Shown here piece after piece: positions 35,424-44,150 of a DNA stretch of 64,000 bases; positions within the stretch are counted from its first letter, which is position 1, and every line of letters starts with the position of its first letter. The stretch is from the NCBI GenBank assembly GCA_024401395.1, contig JAKSLD010000001.1:186001-250000 (forward strand). The letters are read 5' to 3'. This DNA is from Bacteroidales bacterium (GTDB taxonomy: Bacteria; Bacteroidota; Bacteroidia; Bacteroidales; Marinilabiliaceae). The notes below the pieces were generated by a model, which saw only the letters and a program-made list of their open reading frames with translations, did not search any database and had not been told where the DNA came from. The position numbers and the translations under genes were made by a program.

Positions 35424-35458
35424 CTCCTATTGCAATATCGCAATAGGAGTTTTTTTTA
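35424..35458 (+). terminator. Intrinsic terminator after the secreted-protein gene
   Basis: A perfect 10-base stem, CTCCTATTGC with GCAATAGGAG, and a 6-base loop are followed by eight T residues. Confidence 0.92.
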
Positions 35459-35464
35459 TATTTG
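35457..35464 (+). promoter_or_regulatory. Probable -7 box of the GSCFA gene
   Basis: TATATTTG fits TAnnTTTG and lies 21 bases before the ATG at 35486. Its first bases overlap the T-tract of the preceding terminator. A matching upstream box is not evident. Confidence 0.5.
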
Positions 35465-35485
35465 TAAAAATAAATCAATGTAACT

Positions 35486-36436
35486 ATGAGTGACTTCAGA
35501 ACAACAGTAGATATCCCCCAGTCTAACTGGCAGATAACCGTCGGCGATGCAATCTTCTCTATGGGATCATGCTTCTCCGACGAAATAGCTTCGCGCCTCG
35601 AGCAACGGCAAATCAGCTGCTGTACTAACCCCTACGGCGTAGTCTATAACCCCTGGTCCCTCGAACGGCAAGTCGAACGAATCACGGATATGACAATGGA
35701 ATACCCTAACGTCGAAACAATAGAAAACGAAGGTATGTTTCATTCTCTCATGGCCCACAGCTCTCTTAGCGCCTCTACCAAAGAGGAACTCATCGACAAT
35801 CTGCGCCACTGGACCGCTAAAGCCAATGAAAAAATGAAAGCCGCCAGAATGATAATCCTCACATTCGGCACCGCTTGGGTATATAAATATATGCGCTTCG
35901 TCGTGGCCAACTGCCACAAACTGCCGGCTTCCGAATTCGACAGGGTGCGTATGTCTGTCAGCGAAGTCTCGCTCTCCGTCAGAAACACTATCAGAATGAT
36001 ACGCCAACTCAACGAAGACGCTCAGATAGTTCTTACAATCTCCCCTATCCGACACCTCAAGGATACTGCTCACGGCAATGCCATAAGCAAATCTACTCTC
36101 TTGCTCGGTCTGGAAGATGCCTTGATGAGAATATCTGATAATAAACTGAGCTACTTCCCTTCCTACGAAATTATACTAGATGACTTGCGCGACTACCGCT
36201 TCTACGCCTCAGATATGGTCCACCCTTCGGATGTCGCCGTGGATTATGTATTCGATAAATTTATGGATACTTACTTTAATGACCGCCTGAAACAATACGC
36301 TAAAGAGGGTAAGTCTCTATGGCAATTAATGAATCATAAACCAATGGGTTCACAATCTGAAAGGGACAGGCACTGCCAAATAGTAGCAGAAAAGCACAAG
36401 GAGTATTGCGAAAAATGGGGTGTCCCTTTTTTATGA
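35486..36436 (+). CDS. GSCFA domain protein
   Basis: This 316-residue protein belongs to the GSCFA family, an SGNH-hydrolase-like group common in Bacteroidota and without an established function. The motif that names it appears as 'FSMGSCFSDEIASRL' near residues 24-38, with Ser in place of the final Ala. 'NPYGVVYNPWSLE', 'ILTFGTAWVY', 'LTISPIRHLKD' and 'YFPSYEIILDDLRDYRFYASDMVHPSDVAVDYV' follow. The D-x-x-H near the end ('DMVHPS') is the expected position of a catalytic Asp/His pair in SGNH-type folds. No signal peptide is visible, so it is probably cytoplasmic. It precedes the glycogen operon, but a 174-base gap makes co-transcription doubtful. Confidence 0.88.
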   Translation: MSDFRTTVDIPQSNWQITVGDAIFSMGSCFSDEIASRLEQRQISCCTNPYGVVYNPWSLERQVERITDMTMEYPNVETIENEGMFHSLMAHSSLSASTKEELIDNLRHWTAKANEKMKAARMIILTFGTAWVYKYMRFVVANCHKLPASEFDRVRMSVSEVSLSVRNTIRMIRQLNEDAQIVLTISPIRHLKDTAHGNAISKSTLLLGLEDALMRISDNKLSYFPSYEIILDDLRDYRFYASDMVHPSDVAVDYVFDKFMDTYFNDRLKQYAKEGKSLWQLMNHKPMGSQSERDRHCQIVAEKHKEYCEKWGVPFL

Positions 36437-36610
36437 AACAATTTTTAGCTCTCAGACGTAAAGAGGGTTAAATAACGTTTATTCTGCACAGCTCTATTGC
36501 AGATTGCTTGTATTTGTTGTTTTGAAGTTATAATTTTACGTCCAACAACATTCCGCAGCAAGAAGTTGTTACTTCATAGCGTTGTTCTCACACATTTTAT
36601 TAGTTGTCTA

Positions 36611-38533
36611 ATGAAGTACATTCAGTTTGATAATGCCAAGCTGCCTAATCTAGAGTATTCTCTGTTCAAGGAGATCCTCCGTACAAACAGAGCAGGCGCT
36701 TACATGAGTACCAGCCTCACAGGCTGTAACACTAGAAAATACCATGGCCTATTGGTTTGCCCTCTCCCACAGCTAGGAGGTGACAGCTATGTCATGCTTT
36801 CGTCACTTCAGTGCTCAGTCGTTCAACACGACAAGACCTTCAATCTCGGTCTGCAGGAATACAAAGATGAGTATTTCGAGCCTAAGGGACATAAGTATAT
36901 GGTCGATTACACTGCCGACCCTACTACTAAATTGACCCACCGCGTCGGCGGCGTTGTCCTTTCTCAGGAGTTCATCCTCGCAGAAAACGAAAATCAGGTT
37001 TTAATCAAATATACACTTGAGGACGCTCATAGTGATACACTGTTGCGCCTCAAGCCATTCCTCGCTTTCCGTGAAATCCATCAGCTCACCCATGAGAATA
37101 TGGACGTAAACACTCACTATGACGAGGTTACTAATGGCGCAAAATTCTGCCTGTACAAAGGATTCCCTGACCTCTATATCCAGGCCAACAAGAAAGTTGA
37201 CTACATCGCTATGCCTGACTGGTACCGCAATGTAGAATATATAAAGGAGAGATACCGCGGTTACGACTTCCTCGAGGACTTGTACGTACCAGGTTATTTC
37301 GAATTCCCTATCAAAAAGGGCGAAAGCGTAGTCATCTCTGCTTCTCTTAACGAAGTTGCTACAAATACCCTTAAATCTAAATTCTCACGCGAGGTAAGCC
37401 GCCGTACTCCTAAGACTAGCTTGCAGAACCTCTTGGTAAATGCCGCACAGCAGTTCGTTGAGCGCCGCTCCGACAGCGTTATGCTCAAGGCTGGCTACCA
37501 CTGGAAAAATCCTCAAATGCGTGATATGTTCATCGCTCTCCCTGGTCTCGCTATCTATCAGGACGACAAGAAGGTTTACGGCGAAATATTTAACACCGCC
37601 CTCCCTAACCTACGCCGCCTCTACATCGAGCAGACTGCAATGAACAACACTTCAATAGATGTACCTCTCTGGTTCTTCTATTGCTTGAACGAACTCGAAA
37701 GATGGGAGCCTAAACTGATTAAGGTCGCTCAACACTACGACCTCATGAAGTCTCTCTTATATCTATACTGGAATGGCGTACCTGGCAAGATGCACAAGAT
37801 GGACAATGGCCTCATCTATGCTCGCGCCGAGGGACAACCTCAGACTTGGATGAATGCTAAGACCCGTAACGGATGGCTGGTAACTCCTCGCTATGGTTGC
37901 GCCGTAGAGGTCAACGCCCTATGGTATAATGCCATCGCTACAACTCTCGAGGTTGCCAAGAAACAGAAGGATAAGGATTTCATCGACGAATGGACCCCAC
38001 GCCTCGACTTGGTTGGCACTAGCTTCTTGCAGACATTCTGCAACAACCAGGCTTACCTGTATGACTACGTCGACGGCGACCATAAGTCTGGCTCCGTACG
38101 TCCAAATATGCTCATCGCAGCAGGCTTGAAGTTCAGCCCTCTTACTCGCGAACAGAAAAAGAATATTCTCGATATATGCACAAGAGAACTCCTCACTCCT
38201 AGAGGTCTTCGCTCTCTCTCTCCAAAGGACGAGAAATACCTTGGCGCTATCGAGGGCAATGAGGATCAGCGCGCTTTGGCTATCCACCAAGGTACAGCAT
38301 ATCCTTGGTTGCTCGGTTTCTATGCCGATGTGATGATCGAGGTTCATCGTAACAGTGGTATCGCCCAGTTGCGCCGAATCGTTGACGACTTCAATTCGGA
38401 AATCACAAACCACTGTATCGGTACCATCTCTGAGAGATACAACGGCAACCCTTCTCACCAAGGAAAGGGCGCTATCTCAATGGCTTGGAACGTAGCAGCA
38501 TTATTGAAACTTATGAAGATTATTGAGGGCTAA
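36611..38533 (+). CDS. Glycogen debranching enzyme
   Basis: This protein of 640 residues has an N-terminal GDE_N_bis-like beta domain ('SLTGCNTRKYHGLLVCPLPQ', 'LRLKPFLAFREIHQLT') and a C-terminal (alpha/alpha)6 amylo-alpha-1,6-glucosidase domain ('WKNPQMRDMFIALPGLAIYQ', 'GLIYARAEGQPQTWMNAKT', 'GCAVEVNALWYNA', 'IHQGTAYPWLLGFYADV'). 'QTWMNA' and the preceding 'ARAEGQ' region is where family enzymes have a conserved W-M-D acid; here it reads W-M-N, which is worth checking. The enzyme removes alpha-1,6 branches from glycogen. The frame extends upstream to 36497, but those 38 residues are unlike the family and the ATG at 36611 gives the normal start ('MKYIQFDNAKLPNLEYSLFK'). It is the first gene of the glycogen operon. 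Confidence 0.92.
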   Translation: MKYIQFDNAKLPNLEYSLFKEILRTNRAGAYMSTSLTGCNTRKYHGLLVCPLPQLGGDSYVMLSSLQCSVVQHDKTFNLGLQEYKDEYFEPKGHKYMVDYTADPTTKLTHRVGGVVLSQEFILAENENQVLIKYTLEDAHSDTLLRLKPFLAFREIHQLTHENMDVNTHYDEVTNGAKFCLYKGFPDLYIQANKKVDYIAMPDWYRNVEYIKERYRGYDFLEDLYVPGYFEFPIKKGESVVISASLNEVATNTLKSKFSREVSRRTPKTSLQNLLVNAAQQFVERRSDSVMLKAGYHWKNPQMRDMFIALPGLAIYQDDKKVYGEIFNTALPNLRRLYIEQTAMNNTSIDVPLWFFYCLNELERWEPKLIKVAQHYDLMKSLLYLYWNGVPGKMHKMDNGLIYARAEGQPQTWMNAKTRNGWLVTPRYGCAVEVNALWYNAIATTLEVAKKQKDKDFIDEWTPRLDLVGTSFLQTFCNNQAYLYDYVDGDHKSGSVRPNMLIAAGLKFSPLTREQKKNILDICTRELLTPRGLRSLSPKDEKYLGAIEGNEDQRALAIHQGTAYPWLLGFYADVMIEVHRNSGIAQLRRIVDDFNSEITNHCIGTISERYNGNPSHQGKGAISMAWNVAALLKLMKIIEG

Positions 38534-38574
38534 ACCTCATTTTGTGTAATTGTAATAACTATAAACACAACTAT

Positions 38575-39867
38575 ATGAGAGTATTAATGTTTGGTTGGGA
38601 GTTCCCACCTCACATTTCAGGTGGTTTAGGTACTGCGTGTTACGGTCTGACACGTGGCATGTCGTCTATCCCAGATCTCGACGTCAAGTTCGTAGTACCT
38701 AAAGCTTGGGGCGATGAGGATAAAAGTAAGGTGGAGGACATCATTGGAGCCAATAATATCTCTGTTAATGGTAAGCGATTGAGAGTTTCTCACTTCAGCA
38801 AGCAACTCGACTATGTTGAGGTGGAATCTAAACTCGTCCCTTATGTTGATCCAGAAGATTACTGGAGACTGCGTTCTCTACAGGTTGGTGAAACTTTCCG
38901 TTTCTTGCAGACCGACCATGAGGGCAAATTCCATTTCACTGGAAAATACGGCACCACATTACTCGAAGAGATTCGCAATTACGCTATTATTGCGAACATT
39001 ATTGCACAGGACAACGACTTCGATGTCATTCACGCTCACGACTGGTTGACCTATCCTGCTGGTATCGCTGCCAAGGAGGCTACAGGCAAACCTCTCGTAG
39101 TTCACGTTCACGCTACAGATTTCGACCGTTCAGGCGGTAGCGTAAACCCTGTAGTTTACGACATCGAGCGTAGAGGTATGCACGCTGCTGATAAGGTTAT
39201 CACAGTATCTAACCTCACCCGTAATATTGTAATCGAAAAATATGGCGTCCCAGCAGAAAAAGTCGTTACCGTCTATAACGCTGTAGACCCATTGAAGAAA
39301 GAATATACAGGCTTCGGACCTAAGACTATCGACGAGAAGATCGTTACCTTCCTCGGTCGTATCACAATGCAGAAGGGTCCTGAGTATTTCATCGAGGCCG
39401 CCCACAAGGTTCTCCAAAGAATGCCTAACGTCCGCTTCGTAATGGCAGGTTCAGGTGATATGATGGAGAAGATGATCCGACGAGCAGCTAGCCTCAAAAT
39501 AACTGACAGATTCCATTTCACAGGCTTCTTGAGAGGTCAGGACGTATACCAGATGCTCAGCATGTCGGATTTGTACGTGATGCCTTCCGTTTCCGAACCT
39601 TTCGGCATCTCTCCTCTGGAAGCTATGCAGAGCAATGTTCCGGTCCTTATCTCTTATCAGTCCGGCGTATCCGAAATCTTGAAATACGCTATCAAGACCG
39701 ATTTCTGGGATATCGACGCTATGGCTGACGCTATGTACGGCGTGCTCAACTATCCATCTCTCCAGAATTTGTTCGCTAAATACGGCAAAGAGGAGGTTGA
39801 TTCTCTTAAGTGGGAGAACTCAGCAGTCAAGATTAAACAGATTTACGACTCAGTAGTTCGTCATTAA
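38575..39867 (+). CDS. Glycogen synthase-like GT4 glycosyltransferase
   Basis: This protein of 430 residues has a GT-B fold. It begins 'MRVLMFGWEFPPHISGGLGT', which carries the Gly-rich donor-loop motif of glycogen synthases (family usage K/E-x-G-G). Further motifs are 'DVIHAHDWLTYPAGIAAKEA', 'VVHVHATDFDRSGG', 'VTVYNAVD', 'VTFLGRITMQKGPEYFIEAA', 'HFTGFLRGQDVYQMLSMSDL' and the E-x7-E motif in 'MPSVSEPFGISPLEAMQS'. It most likely extends alpha-1,4-glucan from a sugar nucleotide. An upstream ATG at 38542 would add 11 unlikely residues (Cys/Asn-rich), so 38575 is preferred. The gaps are 41 bases from the debranching gene and 33 to the GH57 gene. Confidence 0.9.
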   Translation: MRVLMFGWEFPPHISGGLGTACYGLTRGMSSIPDLDVKFVVPKAWGDEDKSKVEDIIGANNISVNGKRLRVSHFSKQLDYVEVESKLVPYVDPEDYWRLRSLQVGETFRFLQTDHEGKFHFTGKYGTTLLEEIRNYAIIANIIAQDNDFDVIHAHDWLTYPAGIAAKEATGKPLVVHVHATDFDRSGGSVNPVVYDIERRGMHAADKVITVSNLTRNIVIEKYGVPAEKVVTVYNAVDPLKKEYTGFGPKTIDEKIVTFLGRITMQKGPEYFIEAAHKVLQRMPNVRFVMAGSGDMMEKMIRRAASLKITDRFHFTGFLRGQDVYQMLSMSDLYVMPSVSEPFGISPLEAMQSNVPVLISYQSGVSEILKYAIKTDFWDIDAMADAMYGVLNYPSLQNLFAKYGKEEVDSLKWENSAVKIKQIYDSVVRH

Positions 39868-39900
39868 TACTTTTATCTAACAACGTAAATTAAGAAGAAA

Positions 39901-41286
39901 ATGAAGAATATTTGCTTATACTTTGAGCTGCACCAGCCAGTAAAGTTGCGTCGCTACCGTTTCTTCGATATTGGCAACGACCATTACTATTATGACGACT
40001 ATGCTAATGAGTCAAATATCAACAGACTAGCTCATACTTGCTACTTGCCTGCTAATCGTATCTTGCTCGATCTTATCAAGAAATACAAGGGTAAGTTCTC
40101 TGTTGCTTTCTCAATTTCAGGCACAATGCTCGACCAGTTGAAGCTTTATGCCCCTGAAGTTATCGACTCTTTCAAGGAATTGGCTAAGACTAAGCACGTA
40201 GAGTTCCTCGCCGAGACTTCTGCTCACTCTCTCGCTTCTCTCCGTAATCCTGAGGAGTTCAAGCGCCAGGTTGCGCAGCAGGTAAAAAATATCGAGGATA
40301 CTTTCGGACAGGTTCCAGTCGTATTCCGTAATACTGAACTTATCTATTCTGATTATATAGGAGAAGTTGTCTCTCAGATGGGCTTTAAGGCTATCCTTTC
40401 TGAAGGCGCTAAGCAGGTTTTGGGTTGGAAGTCTTCTAACTACCTCTACTGCAACGCTGTGGAGCCTCGCCTCAAGGTCTTGATGAAGAATTATGCTCTC
40501 TCTGACGATATCGCACTCCGTTTCTCTAACCAGGCTTGGGATTCTTGGCCATTGACAGCCGACAAGTTCAAGTCTTGGCTCGATGGTGTGCCAGCTAACG
40601 AGGAGGTAATCAACCTCTTCATGAATTACGAGGCTTTCGGTGGCGTTCATTCGCAGGAGAGCGGCATATTGAGTTTCCTCAGCTCTCTCCCACAGGTTGT
40701 TTTGTGCGACAAGAACTACGCTTTCACAACTCCTTCTAAGGCAGCAAGCGCTCTCCAGCCTGTAAGCGCAATTCACGTACCTAACCCTACTAGCTGGGTA
40801 GATGAGGAGCGCGACGTTACAGCTTGGCTCGGTAACGAAATGCAGAACGAGGCAGTCGACAAACTCTACGACCTCGTACCTCTCGTAGAGCAGTGTACAG
40901 ACCAGTCTCTCCTTAAGGATTGGCAGTACCTCCAAAGTTCAGACCATTTCTACTATATGGGAACTAAGTTCTTCGCTAACGGCGCTAGAGCTTACAACAA
41001 CCCATACCAGACCCCATACGAGGCTTTCATTAATTATATGAATGTCCTCACAGACTTTGCTCAGCGTCTCCGCCAGAGCGTACCTTCTGCTAACGTAGAG
41101 GTAGAGACTCTCCAAAAGACTATCGCTCAACAGCAGAAAGAGATTCAGGATTTGGAGAAGCAGCTCGTAAAAGCTGGTATCGCTACAAAGTCAGCAGTTA
41201 AGAAAACTACAACAAAATCTAAAAAAACTGAAGAGAAGGAACCTGCAAAGGCTACAACTCGTAAGCGTACAACAACAAAGAAATAA
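39901..41286 (+). CDS. GH57 alpha-amylase-like protein with a substituted catalytic Asp and a basic tail
   Basis: This 461-residue protein has GH57 region I ('CLYFELHQPVKLRRYRFFDI'), a Glu in 'VVFRNTELIYSDYIGEV' (E146) that fits the family nucleophile, and region IV 'LFMNYEAFGG'. In active GH57 amylases region IV usually reads D-Y-E-x-F-G with the Asp as acid/base; here it is Asn242 (AAT codon). The enzyme may therefore be inactive or altered. Related GH57 'alpha-amylase-like' proteins lacking a catalytic residue are known. After about residue 380 comes a coiled-coil stretch ('VETLQKTIAQQQKEIQDLEK') and a tail of about 35 residues made mostly of Lys, Thr, Ala and Glu. The tail resembles basic nucleic-acid- or polymer-binding tails. 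The gene lies between glycogen synthase and phosphorylase genes, so a role in glycogen metabolism or granule structure is likely. Confidence 0.9.
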   Translation: MKNICLYFELHQPVKLRRYRFFDIGNDHYYYDDYANESNINRLAHTCYLPANRILLDLIKKYKGKFSVAFSISGTMLDQLKLYAPEVIDSFKELAKTKHVEFLAETSAHSLASLRNPEEFKRQVAQQVKNIEDTFGQVPVVFRNTELIYSDYIGEVVSQMGFKAILSEGAKQVLGWKSSNYLYCNAVEPRLKVLMKNYALSDDIALRFSNQAWDSWPLTADKFKSWLDGVPANEEVINLFMNYEAFGGVHSQESGILSFLSSLPQVVLCDKNYAFTTPSKAASALQPVSAIHVPNPTSWVDEERDVTAWLGNEMQNEAVDKLYDLVPLVEQCTDQSLLKDWQYLQSSDHFYYMGTKFFANGARAYNNPYQTPYEAFINYMNVLTDFAQRLRQSVPSANVEVETLQKTIAQQQKEIQDLEKQLVKAGIATKSAVKKTTTKSKKTEEKEPAKATTRKRTTTKK

Positions 41287-41310
41287 ACAAAATACGTCAA
41301 CAACGTAAAT

Positions 41311-43854
41311 ATGGAAATAACAAAAAACTTTGCGCCATCTTCCGAACCACAATGGAAGTCGATTATCGTTAAATCGAAACTCCCTAAGGAGTTGGCTTGT
41401 CTTCATGAGATTTCACGCAACCTCTGGTGGTGCTGGAACTATGAGGCTATTGAACTTTTCGAGTCTATTGATCTCGAGTTGTGGGAAGAGGTAGAGAAAA
41501 GCCCTATCCTCCTCCTTGAGAAGGTGTCTTACGCACGCCTCAGCGAACTCGCTAACAACGCCTCTTTCGTTGCAAGATTGAATGGTTTGTATGCTAAATT
41601 CCAGGCATACATGAGCCAGCCATTTGAATACGCTCCTTCTATCGCATACTTCTCTATGGAGTATGGTCTATCTAATATCTTGAAGATCTACTCTGGTGGT
41701 CTCGGCATCCTCGCAGGTGACTACCTCAAGGAGGCTTCTGACTCTCGCGTTAACATGACTGCTGTCGGCTTGCTCTACCGTTACGGTTACTTCAAGCAGA
41801 CTCTCTCTATGAACGGTGAGCAGCAGGCTATCTACGAGCCACAGGAGTTCCAGACATTGCCTATCGAAGAGGTTCGCGACGCTAACGGCGCTCTCCTCTT
41901 CATCCCTATCAACATGCCAGGCCGTCAGGTTCAGCTCAAGGTTTGGAAGGCTCAGGTAGGTAGAATTTCTCTCTACTTGCTTGATACTGACCACCCAATG
42001 AACAACCCTGAGGACCGTCCTATCACACACGCTCTCTACGGCGGTGACTGGGAGAACCGTCTCAAGCAGGAGATGATTCTCGGTATGGGTGGCGTTCGCC
42101 TCCTCAACGCTCTCGGCGTTCAGGCCGACGTTTACCACTGTAACGAGGGCCACGCTGCTCTCCTCAATGTTCAGCGTCTCATCGACTACACCGACAAGGG
42201 CTTGTCTTTCGCAGAGTCTCTCGAACTTGTAAAGGCTACTTCGCTCTTTACTACACACACACCAGTACCTGCTGGTCACGATAAGTTCGACGAGGGTCTC
42301 TTCTCTAAGTATATGTACCATGTTCCTGAGTTGCTCAGCATCTCTTGGGAGGATTTCATGAAACTCGGTCGCGATTTCGACGGCAAGTTCTCTATGTCTG
42401 TCCTCGCAGCTTATACTTCTCAGGAAATGAACGGCGTAAGCTGGTTGCATGGTGAGGTTTCTAAGAAGATGTTCAAGCACCTCTGGCCAGGTTATACTGC
42501 CGACGAACTCCATGTTAACTATGTTACAAATGGTGTTCACTACGGCACATGGACAGCTAGCGAGATGCAGCGCTTCTACGAGGAGAACCTCCACCCAGAT
42601 TTGATGAAGGATGTCTCTAACAAGGCATACTGGGATAAGATTTACCAAGTTGACGACGCAGCTATCTGGACTGTTCGTAAGCGTCTTAAGAAGAAGCTCT
42701 TCGACTATATCAAGTCTCGTAAGGTCAACAACCTCCAGTCTAACCCTGACCCATCGCGCGTTATCGAGGTTCTCGAGGGTATCCGTCAGAACGCTCTCAC
42801 TATCGGTTTCGCTCGCCGTTTCGCTACATACAAGCGCGCTCACCTCTTGTTCTCTGATCTCGACCGTTTGGCTAAGATCGTTAACAACCCTGAGCGTCCA
42901 GTTCAGTTCATCTTCGCTGGTAAAGCTCACCCTGCTGATGGCGGCGGTCAGGCTTTGATCAAGAACATCGTAGAGATTTCTCACCGCCCAGAGTTCCTCG
43001 GCAAGATCATCTTCCTCGAGAACTATGACATGGAGTTGGCTCGCCGTCTCGTAAGTGGTGTCGACGTTTGGATGAATATGCCTACACGTCCACTCGAGGC
43101 ATCTGGTACTTCTGGCCAGAAGGCAGAACTCAATGGCGTATTGAACTTCTCCGTTCTTGACGGTTGGTGGTACGAAGGCTATAAGGAGGGCGCTGGTTGG
43201 GCTCTTACTGATAAGCAGACATACGAGGATCACAAGTATCAGGATGAACTCGATGCCGCAACTATCTACTACACTCTCGAGAACGAGATTATCCCATTGT
43301 ACTACGATCAGACAAACGACGTACCAAAGGGTTGGGTTCAGTATATCAAGAACTCTATCGCTCGTATCGCTCCTGAGTTCACAACAAAGAGAATGATCAC
43401 TGATTATCTCCAGCGCTTCTATATCCCTCAGGCTCGCCGTTCAGCTGTCCTCAAGGCAGATGATTGCAAGGCTGTTAAGGATTTGGCTAAGTGGAAGGAC
43501 CTCGTTCGTTCTACATGGGATCAAATCGAAATCGTCTCTGTAGATATGCCAAATATCGGCAAGGAGGTTCTCGGCCTCGGCGATACATACAACATCTCTG
43601 TTACTGTCGACAAGAAGAATCCTGACGTAGAACTCGGAATGGAGCTCGTATTCGCTACAGGTTCTGACAACAATAACATGAAGATTGTTAACTCTGAGCC
43701 ATTCTCATTGGTTAAGACTGAGGGTTGTATCTCTACTTATACTGTATCTCTCGGCTTGAACTTCCCTGGTGTATTCAAGTTCGGCGTACGTATCTACCCA
43801 GCTAACAACCTTCTCCCACACAAGCAGGATTTCCCATTGCTTAAGTGGATCTAA
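41311..43854 (+). CDS. glgP: Alpha-glucan (glycogen) phosphorylase
   Basis: This 847-residue GT35 enzyme has an N-terminal DUF3417-like segment ('LHEISRNLWWCWNYEAIELF', about 25-110). The catalytic region follows: 'IAYFSMEYGLSNILKIYSGG', 'YHCNEGHAALLNVQRLIDYT', 'TTHTPVPAGHDKF', 'GFARRFATYKRAHLLF', 'FAGKAHPAD', and 'EASGTSGQKAELNGVLNFSV' with the pyridoxal-phosphate lysine at about 604. A C-terminal domain of roughly 140 residues ('DMPNIGKEVLGLGDTYNIS' onward) is beta-rich, like the extension in other long alpha-glucan phosphorylases. It releases glucose-1-phosphate from glycogen. Codon use is strongly biased (AAG, CTC, GTT, TCT), suggesting high expression. It starts 24 bases after the GH57 stop and ends the operon. 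Confidence 0.96.
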   Translation: MEITKNFAPSSEPQWKSIIVKSKLPKELACLHEISRNLWWCWNYEAIELFESIDLELWEEVEKSPILLLEKVSYARLSELANNASFVARLNGLYAKFQAYMSQPFEYAPSIAYFSMEYGLSNILKIYSGGLGILAGDYLKEASDSRVNMTAVGLLYRYGYFKQTLSMNGEQQAIYEPQEFQTLPIEEVRDANGALLFIPINMPGRQVQLKVWKAQVGRISLYLLDTDHPMNNPEDRPITHALYGGDWENRLKQEMILGMGGVRLLNALGVQADVYHCNEGHAALLNVQRLIDYTDKGLSFAESLELVKATSLFTTHTPVPAGHDKFDEGLFSKYMYHVPELLSISWEDFMKLGRDFDGKFSMSVLAAYTSQEMNGVSWLHGEVSKKMFKHLWPGYTADELHVNYVTNGVHYGTWTASEMQRFYEENLHPDLMKDVSNKAYWDKIYQVDDAAIWTVRKRLKKKLFDYIKSRKVNNLQSNPDPSRVIEVLEGIRQNALTIGFARRFATYKRAHLLFSDLDRLAKIVNNPERPVQFIFAGKAHPADGGGQALIKNIVEISHRPEFLGKIIFLENYDMELARRLVSGVDVWMNMPTRPLEASGTSGQKAELNGVLNFSVLDGWWYEGYKEGAGWALTDKQTYEDHKYQDELDAATIYYTLENEIIPLYYDQTNDVPKGWVQYIKNSIARIAPEFTTKRMITDYLQRFYIPQARRSAVLKADDCKAVKDLAKWKDLVRSTWDQIEIVSVDMPNIGKEVLGLGDTYNISVTVDKKNPDVELGMELVFATGSDNNNMKIVNSEPFSLVKTEGCISTYTVSLGLNFPGVFKFGVRIYPANNLLPHKQDFPLLKWI

Positions 43855-43880
43855 TCTGATTTATATCAATCTCAGATACC

Positions 43881-43912
43881 GAGCGCATCCCAAAAGGATG
43901 CGCTCTTTTTTT
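43881..43912 (+). terminator. Intrinsic terminator of the glycogen operon
   Basis: A perfect 10-base stem, GAGCGCATCC with GGATGCGCTC, and a 5-base loop are followed by seven T residues, 27 bases after the glgP stop. Confidence 0.95.
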
Positions 43913-43938
43913 ATCTCTACTTCTATACTCGCTAAATA

Positions 43939-44021
43939 AAAAAACTGCGAGCAACAAGGGACTTCCCTTATACTAGAAAGGACATAGGAAGGACTCAAGA
44001 AGAACATACGAAGGACACAAA
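43939..44021 (+). repeat. Dispersed head-plus-11-base element, copy D (longest array)
   Basis: An exact head is at 43939-43955. Six consecutive 11-base units follow at 43956, 43967, 43978, 43989, 44000 and 44011. Four of the six start AAGGAC or AAGAAC (for example AAGGACATAGG and AAGGACTCAAG), while the second is CTTATACTAGA as in copy A. The copy lies between the glgP terminator and a minus-strand gene. Confidence 0.92.
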
Positions 44022-44108
44022 AACCTATCTTCTCCTACCCAAAAATAGCAATTGAAATTCTCCTCTCCCTGTGTTAATGGATTTCCAACCCGAACCACTA
44101 ATACGAAG

Positions 44109-44140
44109 TTAGGGATTAGGGATTAGGGATTAGGAATTAG
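44109..44140. repeat. 7-base tandem repeat TTAGGGA
   Basis: TTAGGGA occurs at 44109, 44116 and 44123, then TTAGGAA at 44130 and a partial TTAG. It resembles the TAGGAAY array at 34554, and both lie shortly after copies of the 11-base element. Confidence 0.9.
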
Positions 44141-44150
44141 TTAAAAACAA

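Noticed and set aside
36497-36610. 38-residue N-terminal extension of the debranching enzyme
   Set aside because: It is Cys/Leu/Ser-rich and unlike the family; the ATG at 36611 matches the expected N-terminus.
41668-43233. 521-codon antisense open frame within glgP
   Set aside because: Long antisense frames arise from the strong codon bias of glgP. It has no recognisable domain, and glgP on the other strand is unambiguous.
34370-44021. CRISPR array suspicion for the tandem 11-base units
   Set aside because: Units are 11 bases, degenerate and contiguous, with no conserved repeat/variable spacer alternation of CRISPR size and no cas genes.
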